This document shows positions 1-5,800 of a stretch of DNA of 5,800 bases, one piece after another. The stretch is from Dysgonamonadaceae bacterium. Lineage in GTDB: Bacteria > Bacteroidota > Bacteroidia > Bacteroidales > Azobacteroidaceae. How positions within the stretch are numbered: position 1 is the first letter of the stretch; each line of letters starts with the position of its first letter. Made by a program: the position numbers and the translations under genes. The stretch covers positions 1-5,800 of the forward strand of contig JAIRMF010000087.1 in assembly GCA_031258895.1 (NCBI GenBank). The letters run 5' to 3'. A model generated the notes under the pieces. That model was not told the origin of the DNA, ran no database searches, and was given only the letters and a program-made list of their open reading frames with translations.

Positions 1-122
1 GTGAGGGCGGACCTTGGAGCGACCTGTATTCGGTTGTAATCCCATAAAAAATACATAGTATGGATGCGCCGGAAACTTATTTCCAGCGTATTATATAGTG
101 CAGGGATTCCTTCGGAACAAAA
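1..122. other. Unassigned upstream flank, no recognisable gene
   Basis: This stretch precedes the operon and contains no gene I can identify. On the plus strand two frames are open from the window edge for a short distance: one stops at 37-39 and one at 45-47 (ending ...SDLYSVVIP). Either could be the C-terminal tail of an upstream plus-strand gene. On the minus strand a frame is open leftwards from an ATG at 56-54 to the edge (MYFLWDYNRI...), so a divergent gene is also possible. None of these peptides resembles a family I know. The terminator-like hairpin at 133-164 favours a plus-strand gene ending just upstream. Confidence 0.3.
64..91 (+). repeat. Imperfect inverted repeat (12-bp hairpin, 4-base loop)
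   Basis: Bases 64-75 pair with 80-91 around the loop CTTA. Ten pairs are Watson-Crick, one is G-T (66/89) and one is a C/A mismatch (70/85). No T-run follows, so it does not look like a standalone intrinsic terminator. It may be a 3'-UTR stem of an upstream transcript or part of a small RNA. The pairing is seen directly; any role is unknown. Confidence 0.4.
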
Positions 123-132
123 AACGCGCAGT

Positions 133-164
133 AAGTACCGTACGTCGATTCGTGCGGTACTTTT
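133..164 (+). terminator. Likely rho-independent terminator of the upstream gene
   Basis: Bases 133-144 (AAGTACCGTACG) pair with 151-162 (CGTGCGGTACTT) around a 6-base loop, with one G-T wobble. The right arm runs into TTTT at 161-164. An outer GCGC/GCGC pairing (126-129 with 166-169) extends the inverted repeat. The stem and T-run fit an intrinsic terminator on the plus strand, although the T-run is short and is followed by GG. It probably insulates the exporter operon from the upstream transcription unit. A less likely alternative is a leader structure of the operon itself. Confidence 0.6.
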
Positions 165-274
165 GGCGCTTTGTAACGGTAATATTTTTTTACGTCAATA
201 TCAGCACGACTCTTCTACATAAATTTCTGACAGAGTCAAACAATCGGAAAACACATATATAAAATGAGGAATCC
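165..274 (+). promoter_or_regulatory. Operon leader; presumed promoter region
   Basis: The operon promoter should lie in these 110 A/T-rich bases between the terminator-like hairpin and the first gene, but no box is convincing. Judged against the Bacteroides consensus (TTTG at -33, TAnnTTTG at -7), bases 183-190 (TATTTTTT) and 220-227 (TAAATTTC) each miss the -7 box by one base. Neither has a correctly spaced upstream TTTG; the nearest, at 162-165, sits about 17 bases before 183. A short dyad, TGAC-AGA-GTCA at 228-238, could be an operator half-site pair but is small enough to arise by chance. No regulator gene is in the window. Confidence 0.3.
266..270 (+). promoter_or_regulatory. Possible ribosome binding site GAGGA
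   Basis: GAGGA lies four bases before the ATG at 275 and is the only clearly purine-rich, Shine-Dalgarno-like element placed before a start in this operon. The spacing is shorter than ideal. The other starts have only A/T-rich context, or an AAGG almost touching the ATG at 3384, so this site supports the start at 275 but need not be the main determinant of initiation. Confidence 0.35.
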
Positions 275-1561
275 ATGAAAAACATACAGGGAGCGGTTAT
301 CGGTATCATTGCCGCATTTTGTTTTACCTCCGGCGGCTTTGCGCAGATAACTCTCGAACAGTGCTACGAAAAAGCGAGAGCCAACTATCCTCTTATCGGT
401 CGTTACGACTTGATAGCGAGGACGCGAGATATAACTCTCTCCAACGTCGGCAAAGCGAATCTACCGCAAGTACAGTTAGCGACGAAAGCTTCTTATCAGT
501 CGGCGGTTACTGAGATTCCGCTCGACTTGGAGAAGCTCGGGATACCCGGTCTTGGGAACATTCCGAGCTTAAGTAACGATCAGTACGGAGTTGTCATTGA
601 CGTCAGCCAGACTGTTTGGGATGGGGGCGCCGTTGCCTCCAAGCGTGCCGGCGTCAAGGCGAAGTCTGAGGCGGAGTTAGGCGAGTTGGAGGTCGATCTG
701 TACGCTCTTCGCGAGCGTATCAACGGATTATATTTCGGTGTATTGTTATGCGACGCTCTTCTCGATCAGACTCGCTTGTTTATGGATGAGTTGCAGAGCA
801 ATCACGATAAAATCGCCACCTATCTCAATAACGGTATCGCCAATCCTGATGATTTGGACGCCGTTAAAATCGAGCAACTGAGAGCGGATCAGACAATGAC
901 GAGGATTCGTTATAACCGGAAGTCGTATGTGGATATTTTGTCGGCCTTTCTCGGTGAGCAGTTAGGAGAAGACGTTATCTTCCTGAGACCAGAAGCGGAG
1001 TTCTCGACCTTTCTCGATATACGGCGCCCCGAGCTCGATTTATTTGACGCCCGTATCAAAACCTTAGACGCAGCAAGAAATGAAATCAACGCAAGTGTGA
1101 TGCCGAAATTCGGTCTGTTCTTAACCGGAGGCTACGGTAAACCCGGGTTAAACATGCTGGAAAATAAATTTGCGACCTATTACATCGGAGGCGTGAGGCT
1201 GTCATGGAACATCGGAAGCTTTCTCTACACCAGAAGGAACAGTCTGAATCTGATAGAATCCAGTCGTAATACCCTCCAAACACAGCGCGAAACATTTGTC
1301 TTCAATACTTTGCTGGATAAGACAGGCAAGGAAAACGAAATCGCAAAATATCGTAATCTTCTACAATCAGACGATAAAATCATCGCATTACGAAATTCAG
1401 TAAAGCGCTCCGCCGAAATCAAACTCGCAGGAGGAACGTTCAATGCAACCGATTTGATGCGCGAAGTAATAGCCGAACAGCTTGCTAAACAGGATAAAAT
1501 CATACATGAAATCGAACTAATGCAGGCTATTTACAATTTGAAATTTATTATCAATAATTGA
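275..1561 (+). CDS. TolC-family outer-membrane efflux protein
   Basis: This is the outer-membrane factor of the exporter, expected to trimerise into a barrel and periplasmic tunnel through which substrate leaves the cell. The 428 residues begin with a Sec signal peptide (K2, a hydrophobic stretch at about 7-17, predicted cleavage after A23 giving QITLEQCYEKA). Two TolC-type repeats follow. The first carries the QTVWDGG motif (residues 112-118) and the second the matching GGVRLSWNIG segment around W311, each followed by a long polar helix. This doubled beta-hairpin and helix layout defines the family, and the length is normal. The start is supported by the signal peptide and by GAGGA just upstream. 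The adaptor gene starts 6 bases after the stop, as expected for a dedicated partner. The 3' third is visibly richer in A/T than the middle. The family is sure; the substrate is unknown. Confidence 0.93.
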   Translation: MKNIQGAVIGIIAAFCFTSGGFAQITLEQCYEKARANYPLIGRYDLIARTRDITLSNVGKANLPQVQLATKASYQSAVTEIPLDLEKLGIPGLGNIPSLSNDQYGVVIDVSQTVWDGGAVASKRAGVKAKSEAELGELEVDLYALRERINGLYFGVLLCDALLDQTRLFMDELQSNHDKIATYLNNGIANPDDLDAVKIEQLRADQTMTRIRYNRKSYVDILSAFLGEQLGEDVIFLRPEAEFSTFLDIRRPELDLFDARIKTLDAARNEINASVMPKFGLFLTGGYGKPGLNMLENKFATYYIGGVRLSWNIGSFLYTRRNSLNLIESSRNTLQTQRETFVFNTLLDKTGKENEIAKYRNLLQSDDKIIALRNSVKRSAEIKLAGGTFNATDLMREVIAEQLAKQDKIIHEIELMQAIYNLKFIINN

Positions 1562-1567
1562 ATTTAT

Positions 1568-2470
1568 ATGGGGACAAATAAATCTTTTCTTATCACAATA
1601 GTGGTTACCCTATTATCCGCATGTAATCACATAAATAATGAATATGACGCATCCGGAATTTTCGAAACGACAGAAATAATTGTGTCGGCAAAGGGAAGCG
1701 GTGAAATCATATCTTTTGATGTATCGGAAGGTCAAAACGTGGAAGCACAAACTTCACTCGGACTGATTGATACTACGCAACTTTATTTGAAGAAGATGCA
1801 GTTGCAGGCGAATATCCGTTCCACGAACAGTCGCAGAATTAATGTTTCACGACAGATTGCCGCGTTGCAGCAACAAATTGAAACACAACATCGTGAGCAA
1901 AAACGTTTTGAGATGCTTGTAAAACAAAATGCTGCCAATCAAAAACAGTTGGACGATATTAATGCACAGGTTGTTATGCTCGAAAAACAACTTGATGCCC
2001 AAATCGAAACACTGAATAACAGCAATAACAGTCTGACCAACGAACAAGAATCGCTCGCCATTCAGATTGCTCTGATTAACGATCAAATTAAAAACTGTAT
2101 TATTAAAAGTCCCATAAAAGGCACGATATTAACGAAATATACCGAAGTGGGCGAATCAACCATACAGGGGAAAGCGATTTTCAAAATGGGCAATATAGAA
2201 AATATGTATTTGAGAGCATATATTACGGCAAGTCAGCTCACTGACATCCGACTCGGTCAACAAGTTAAAGTATATTCCGACACTGGAGAATCGGACAGAA
2301 AAGAACATTCGGGGACAATCACATGGATTTCGGACGAAGCGGAGTTTACGCCAAAAACTATTCAAACCCGAGACGAACGCGCAAATCTCGTCTATGCCAT
2401 TAAGGTAGCCGTAACAAATGACGGATATATCAAAAAAGGAATGTACGGAGAAATAAGATTTAATAAATGA
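1568..2470 (+). CDS. HlyD/YbhG-type periplasmic adaptor, predicted lipoprotein
   Basis: This membrane fusion protein would link the inner-membrane ABC transporter to the outer-membrane factor. Its 300 residues start with a lipoprotein signal peptide whose lipobox is L16-S17-A18-C19, so C19 is probably lipidated and the protein anchored to a membrane facing the periplasm. In order there are a first half-lipoyl segment (about 37-68, with GSGEIISFDVSEGQNV), a Gln/Asn-rich coiled-coil hairpin (about 72-172), a second half-lipoyl segment (about 174-210, with IKSPIKGTI) and a beta-barrel domain. The motif FTPKTIQTRDER at 260-271 is characteristic of the YbhG/YhiI subgroup that works with ABC-2 exporters. 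At the hairpin tip R113 and L117 fit the TolC-docking RLS pattern, but the serine position is N124. The gene lies between the outer-membrane factor (6-base gap) and the first ATPase (6-base gap). Family assignment is strong; specificity is unknown. Confidence 0.92.
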   Translation: MGTNKSFLITIVVTLLSACNHINNEYDASGIFETTEIIVSAKGSGEIISFDVSEGQNVEAQTSLGLIDTTQLYLKKMQLQANIRSTNSRRINVSRQIAALQQQIETQHREQKRFEMLVKQNAANQKQLDDINAQVVMLEKQLDAQIETLNNSNNSLTNEQESLAIQIALINDQIKNCIIKSPIKGTILTKYTEVGESTIQGKAIFKMGNIENMYLRAYITASQLTDIRLGQQVKVYSDTGESDRKEHSGTITWISDEAEFTPKTIQTRDERANLVYAIKVAVTNDGYIKKGMYGEIRFNK

Positions 2471-2476
2471 TGATTA

Positions 2477-3367
2477 ATGGATACAGCCATACGAGCATTA
2501 TCGGTTAATAATATCAGTATGAATTATGCAAATGTATCTGCTTTGAAGAACGTCAGTTTTGAGGTTAAGCGAGGCGAGTTGTTTGGTTTGATTGGTCCAG
2601 ACGGCGCAGGAAAAACGAGTTTGTTCCGCATTCTTACCACGCTTTTGCTTGCTGACAGTGGCACAGCAATGGTGGATGATTTGGACGTAGTCACGGATTA
2701 TAGGGCAATTCGCTGTCGTATAGGATATATGCCTGGACGATTTTCGCTTTATCAGGATTTGACAGTGGAAGAAAATCTGGCTTTTTTCGCTACTGTCTTC
2801 AATACCAGCATCAAAGAAAACTATTATCTCATCGAAGATATCTACAAGCAAATAGAGCCGTTCAAAAAACGCAAAGCCGGACAATTATCTGGCGGAATGA
2901 AACAGAAACTTGCATTGAGTTGTGCTTTAATTCACAAACCTTCAGTACTTTTTCTTGACGAACCGACAACAGGCGTCGATCCCGTATCGCGCAGGGAATT
3001 TTGGGGAATGTTGAAGAAACTGAAGCGGCAGGGAATTACTATCCTTGTTTCGACGCCTTACATGGACGAGGCCACTCTGTGCGATCGTATTGCTCTAATT
3101 CAACAAGGTGAAATACTGACAATTGATACTCCCGATAGAATAACGGCAAACTTCCCTCGAAAATTATACGCTGTCGAATCTGATAACAACTACCGGACGC
3201 TTATGCAGTTGCGTGAAAATCCTGCTGTCCTGTCTGTGTACAGTTTTGGGGAATCGTTGCACGTGACACTCAATGAGCAGTTAATAACCGAGAATGGGCA
3301 TGATTTTCAACTGAAAGAAATTGAGCCCTCTATTGAAGATTGTTTTATAGAGCTATTAAGAAAATAA
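2477..3367 (+). CDS. ABC exporter ATPase, YbhF N-terminal-half type
   Basis: This cytoplasmic nucleotide-binding subunit would power the ABC-2 permeases encoded downstream. It has Walker A GPDGAGKT (residues 40-47), signature LSGGMKQK (137-144), Walker B with catalytic glutamate VLFLDE (157-162) and D-loop GVDP (166-169). Two key residues are non-consensus. The Q-loop reads YMPGRFSLY, with G87 where glutamine is usual, and the switch region reads STPYMDEA, with P194 where histidine is usual. After the ATPase core a tail of about 70 residues (225-296) resembles the C-terminal extension common in drug and lantibiotic exporter ATPases. At 296 residues it is a complete single-domain subunit. In enterobacterial YbhF and RbbA two such domains are fused; here the second is the next gene, 16 bases on. 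The degenerate residues suggest it hydrolyses ATP poorly alone and pairs with that neighbour. ATPase identity is certain; pairing is inferred. Confidence 0.93.
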   Translation: MDTAIRALSVNNISMNYANVSALKNVSFEVKRGELFGLIGPDGAGKTSLFRILTTLLLADSGTAMVDDLDVVTDYRAIRCRIGYMPGRFSLYQDLTVEENLAFFATVFNTSIKENYYLIEDIYKQIEPFKKRKAGQLSGGMKQKLALSCALIHKPSVLFLDEPTTGVDPVSRREFWGMLKKLKRQGITILVSTPYMDEATLCDRIALIQQGEILTIDTPDRITANFPRKLYAVESDNNYRTLMQLRENPAVLSVYSFGESLHVTLNEQLITENGHDFQLKEIEPSIEDCFIELLRK

Positions 3368-3383
3368 TTATCAATTGTAAGGT

Positions 3384-4121
3384 ATGGTTATTAGGACGGA
3401 CAGATTAACAAAACAATTCGGAAATTTTAGAGCTGTAGATGAAATTTCTTTCGAAGTTGACAGGGGTGAGATATTCGGTTTTCTCGGTGCGAATGGAGCG
3501 GGGAAAACCACTGCTATGCGCATGTTGTGCGGATTGAGCAAGCCGACGTCGGGTATAGGGATGGTTGCAGGATACGATATTGAGCGTCAATCGGAGCAGG
3601 TAAAGAGACACATCGGTTATATGAGTCAGAAATTTTCATTGTATGATGATTTGAGGGTATGGGAAAACATTCGTCTCTTTGCCGGAATTTACGGGATGAA
3701 GTCTGCTGAGATTGCTCAAAAGACAGACGAAATATTATCGACGCTCGGTTTTTCGGCTGAAAAAAACACTATGGTCAAAGAATTGCCTTTGGGGTGGAAA
3801 CAGAAGCTTTCGTTTTCGGTTTCAATTTTTCACGAGCCCAGAATTGTATTTCTCGACGAACCGACCGGTGGGGTTGACCCTGTTACGCGGCGGCAATTTT
3901 GGGAACTTATCTACCAGGCGGCCGATAGAGGCATTACCATCTTTGTTACTACGCATTACATGGACGAGGCCGAATATTGCAGTCGTGTTTCCATAATGGT
4001 TGACGGGAAGATTGAAGCTTTAGACACGCCAAGGAGATTAAAATCGACTTTTTCGGCGACAAGTATGGATAACGTTTTTATTCGGCTGGCAGGCAAAGCC
4101 AAGAGGGCCGGCGATAATTAA
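3384..4121 (+). CDS. ABC exporter ATPase, YbhF C-terminal-half type
   Basis: This is the second cytoplasmic ATPase of the exporter. Its 245 residues carry Walker A GANGAGKT (35-42), a consensus Q-loop with Q82 (YMSQKFSLY), Walker B with glutamate IVFLDE (154-159), D-loop GVDP (163-166) and switch histidine H191 (TTHYMDEA). The signature, however, is LPLGWKQ (134-140) in place of LSGGxxQ, a variant seen in the second domain of YbhF-like proteins. It has only a short tail after the core, unlike its partner. The start is fixed by an in-frame TAA two codons upstream (3378-3380); an AAGG nearly touches the ATG. Its motifs complement those of the preceding ATPase: combined in a dimer, its Walker and switch residues face the partner's intact LSGG. 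The permease gene starts 12 bases downstream. Family is certain; heterodimer formation is inferred. Confidence 0.93.
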   Translation: MVIRTDRLTKQFGNFRAVDEISFEVDRGEIFGFLGANGAGKTTAMRMLCGLSKPTSGIGMVAGYDIERQSEQVKRHIGYMSQKFSLYDDLRVWENIRLFAGIYGMKSAEIAQKTDEILSTLGFSAEKNTMVKELPLGWKQKLSFSVSIFHEPRIVFLDEPTGGVDPVTRRQFWELIYQAADRGITIFVTTHYMDEAEYCSRVSIMVDGKIEALDTPRRLKSTFSATSMDNVFIRLAGKAKRAGDN

Positions 4122-4133
4122 GCCGACGTTGTT

Positions 4134-5165
4134 ATGAATCTTATAAGCAAGGAATTTGTACATATTTTTCGCGACAGTCGTACCATGATGATTTTATTGG
4201 TAATGCCGGCAATCCAGATAATACTGTTTGGATTCGCCATTACTACCGAAGTGAAAAATGTTCCTATGGTGGTATTCAATCCTTCCGGAGATGATTCTGT
4301 ACAGCCTGTTATTGAGCAGTTACAGGCAAGCGGATACTTCACCCTTGTCGGGGAATTGGACAACAGGGACGAAATACAGCGTGTATTTCAGGAAGGTGAA
4401 GCCCATATGGCGGTTATATTCGATAGAGACGCCATACAACTCATAATTGACGCTTCCGATCCGAACCAAGCAATGGTATTTGGCAGTTATGTGTCCAATA
4501 TTATCAATCGGTTTCAAGTTTCCGGTTTTGAGATAAGGGCGCTTTATAATCCACAGATGAAGAGTTCCTACAATTTTGTGCCCGGCGTTATGGGACTGAT
4601 AATAACTTTGATCTGTGCTATGATGACCTCTATCTCCATCGTGAGGGAGAAAGAGAAAGGAACGATGGAGGTTTTGCTTGCCTCTCCCATTCGGCCGGTT
4701 CACATCATTGCGGCAAAGATGACGCCTTATTTTGTACTCTCCATCATCAATTTGGCGACCATTTTGTCGCTGTCCATTTTCGTGTTGGGGGTTCCGGTGA
4801 CGGGTAATTTCGCGGCGCTGGTATCTGTTTCGCTGCTTTTTACCCTGACTACTTTATCACTCGGCCTTCTTATTTCGAGTATCGCGAGCACACAACCGGC
4901 AGCTTTGTTGATTTCGGGAATGGGTCTCATGATGCCGACTATGTTGCTGTCGGGTATGATTTTTCCGATAGAGAGTATGCCTTGTATTTTGCAATGTGTT
5001 TCTGTTTTTTTCCCTGCCCGCTGGTATGTCGAGACCGTAAGGAAGTTGATGATACAGGGTGTTGAGATTGAGTTTGCGGCAAAGGAAATCGTTATTCTTA
5101 CGGGCATGACGGTGTTCCTTCTGGCGGTAAGCCTTAAGAAATTCAGCATAAGGATAAAGAAATAA
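4134..5165 (+). CDS. ABC-2 type permease, YbhS/YbhR/YhhJ family
   Basis: This inner-membrane subunit would form half of the export channel. The 343 residues show the family layout: an amphipathic N-terminal helix (ISKEFVHIFRDSR), a first membrane segment (about 18-36), a periplasmic domain of roughly 110 residues, then about five more segments (near 149-170, 194-218, 228-250, 256-277 and 318-334). After the second segment comes the hallmark cytoplasmic coupling motif REKEKGTMEVLLASPI (171-186), thought to contact the ATPases. Further on, LLSGMIFPIESMP (271-283) and PARWYVE (294-300) are also typical. Length is close to that of E. coli YbhS and YbhR. It follows the second ATPase by 12 bases and precedes a second permease by 12 bases, fitting a heterodimeric channel. 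No strong ribosome binding site is visible. Substrate cannot be deduced. Confidence 0.93.
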   Translation: MNLISKEFVHIFRDSRTMMILLVMPAIQIILFGFAITTEVKNVPMVVFNPSGDDSVQPVIEQLQASGYFTLVGELDNRDEIQRVFQEGEAHMAVIFDRDAIQLIIDASDPNQAMVFGSYVSNIINRFQVSGFEIRALYNPQMKSSYNFVPGVMGLIITLICAMMTSISIVREKEKGTMEVLLASPIRPVHIIAAKMTPYFVLSIINLATILSLSIFVLGVPVTGNFAALVSVSLLFTLTTLSLGLLISSIASTQPAALLISGMGLMMPTMLLSGMIFPIESMPCILQCVSVFFPARWYVETVRKLMIQGVEIEFAAKEIVILTGMTVFLLAVSLKKFSIRIKK

Positions 5166-5177
5166 TTCTTTTCGTTT

Positions 5178-5800
5178 ATGATACGTTTTTTATTGGAGAA
5201 GGAGTTTAAACAAATATTTCGCAGCGCATTTTTTCGGGGATTGATATTTATTTTTCCCATCGCCATGCTGCTTGTTATGCCCTGGGCCGCCAATCAGGAG
5301 ATTAAGGAAATGAAGCTTAGCATTATCGACAACGACCTGAGTACAAGTTCCGGACGCTTGATAGAGAAAATCATTTCATCGGGGCACTTCAAAGCGGCGG
5401 ACATTTCGTTTTCAAACCGTAAATCTCTTGAAAGTATTGAGGCCGGCGAGGCCGATGCTATTATAGAAATCCGGCCTGATTTTGAGAGGGATTTCGTGAG
5501 GACGGGAGCTGTTAACGTAATGGTTTCCGTCAATTCCGTAAACAGCATGAAGGGCAGTATCGGTTCTTCCCGCCTTATCTCCATCATTAATCAATGGGTG
5601 GCCGGGAATATGCCTCATATGGTCGGAGTGGATGGTAGGAGCCTTCATTATCGTTATCTGTTCAATCCGTCTTTGGATTTCAAGACCTATATTGTTCCGG
5701 CCTTGACGGTAATGCTGATGACTATGCTTTGCGGGTTTTTGCCTGCTCTCAACATGGCGGGGGAGAAGGAGTCCGGCACTATCGAACAGCTTAACGCGAC
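5178..5800 (+). CDS. Second ABC-2 type permease, 3'-truncated by window end
   Basis: This reading frame starts at ATG 5178 and stays open to the window end, giving 207 complete codons of a protein that should be about 340-400 residues long. It begins MIRFLLEKEFKQIFRS, the amphipathic helix typical of the family, followed by a first membrane segment (about 19-36) and a periplasmic domain of about 130 residues. A second membrane segment (about 172-193) comes next, and then the coupling motif GEKESGTIEQLNA (195-207), where the window stops. The domain order matches the permease upstream, but the sequence differs clearly, so they are paralogous partners rather than a recent duplication. The start lies 12 bases after the previous stop, in the same frame, with one TAA and four codons between. 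It is predicted to complete the channel. Truncation is due to the window, not to a mutation. Confidence 0.92.
   Translation, partial: MIRFLLEKEFKQIFRSAFFRGLIFIFPIAMLLVMPWAANQEIKEMKLSIIDNDLSTSSGRLIEKIISSGHFKAADISFSNRKSLESIEAGEADAIIEIRPDFERDFVRTGAVNVMVSVNSVNSMKGSIGSSRLISIINQWVAGNMPHMVGVDGRSLHYRYLFNPSLDFKTYIVPALTVMLMTMLCGFLPALNMAGEKESGTIEQLNA

Noticed and set aside
1..56. Possible divergent minus-strand gene starting at 56
   Set aside because: Only 18 codons are visible, the peptide is not recognisable, and the plus-strand terminator-like hairpin points instead to a gene running towards the operon.
183..227. Bacteroides-type -7 promoter boxes at 183-190 and 220-227
   Set aside because: Each differs by one base from TAnnTTTG and neither has a correctly spaced TTTG -33 box, so no promoter is called as a precise feature.
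228..238. TGAC-AGA-GTCA dyad as a regulator operator
   Set aside because: Arms of four bases are too short to separate from chance, and no regulator gene is in the window; it is noted only in the leader entry.
2498..2884. Minus-strand open frame of 128 codons inside the first ATPase gene
   Set aside because: It lies wholly opposite a certain ATPase gene, its translation resembles no family, and it is best explained as a shadow frame.
3056..3058. Proline at the switch position of the first ATPase as evidence of a pseudogene or sequencing error
   Set aside because: The reading frame is intact, all other motifs are preserved, and the complementary change in the second ATPase indicates a functional asymmetric pair.
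4320..4703. Minus-strand open frame of 127 codons inside the first permease gene
   Set aside because: It is a shadow of the permease coding sequence, with no recognisable domain and no independent start signal.
4727..5293. Minus-strand open frame of 188 codons across the junction of the two permease genes
   Set aside because: It overlaps two confidently identified plus-strand genes on the opposite strand and its translation shows no recognisable domain.

Overview
The window holds one tightly packed, plus-strand operon for a tripartite ABC-2-type exporter. The organism is probably a member of the Bacteroidota, most likely Bacteroidales. Three things suggest this: most starts lack a Shine-Dalgarno sequence and sit in A/T-rich context; the periplasmic adaptor is a lipoprotein; and the outer-membrane factor opens its mature region with an ITLEQCYEKA-type motif typical of Bacteroidales TolC homologues. 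This placement is inference, because no marker gene is present.

Layout. Positions 1-122 contain no recognisable gene, only possible ends of a neighbour and an imperfect hairpin at 64-91. A strong hairpin followed by a T-run (133-164) looks like the terminator of whatever lies upstream. Positions 165-274 are the leader that should carry the operon promoter. Then come a TolC-family outer-membrane factor (275-1561), an HlyD/YbhG-type lipoprotein adaptor (1568-2470), two separate ABC ATPases (2477-3367 and 3384-4121), a complete ABC-2 permease (4134-5165), and a second ABC-2 permease (from 5178) cut by the window end at 207 codons. Gaps between genes are only 6, 6, 16, 12 and 12 bases, so co-transcription is very likely.

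Function. The gene set matches the YbhG-YbhF-YbhS-YbhR (and YhiI-RbbA-YhhJ) exporters of enterobacteria, with a dedicated outer-membrane partner added and the two-domain ATPase YbhF split into two genes. The two permeases should form the inner-membrane channel and the two ATPases a heterodimer beneath it. The adaptor would bridge the periplasm to the TolC-like duct so that substrate leaves the cell directly. The substrate cannot be read from the sequence; small toxic compounds or drugs are the usual guess for this family.

The most informative observation is that the ATPase motif deviations are complementary. The first ATPase lacks the Q-loop glutamine and the switch histidine, and the second lacks the canonical LSGG signature. 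In a heterodimer all three changes fall in the same ATP site, which predicts one degenerate and one consensus site. I see no sign of a wholly new kind of system, and no mobile element, CRISPR array or RNA gene.
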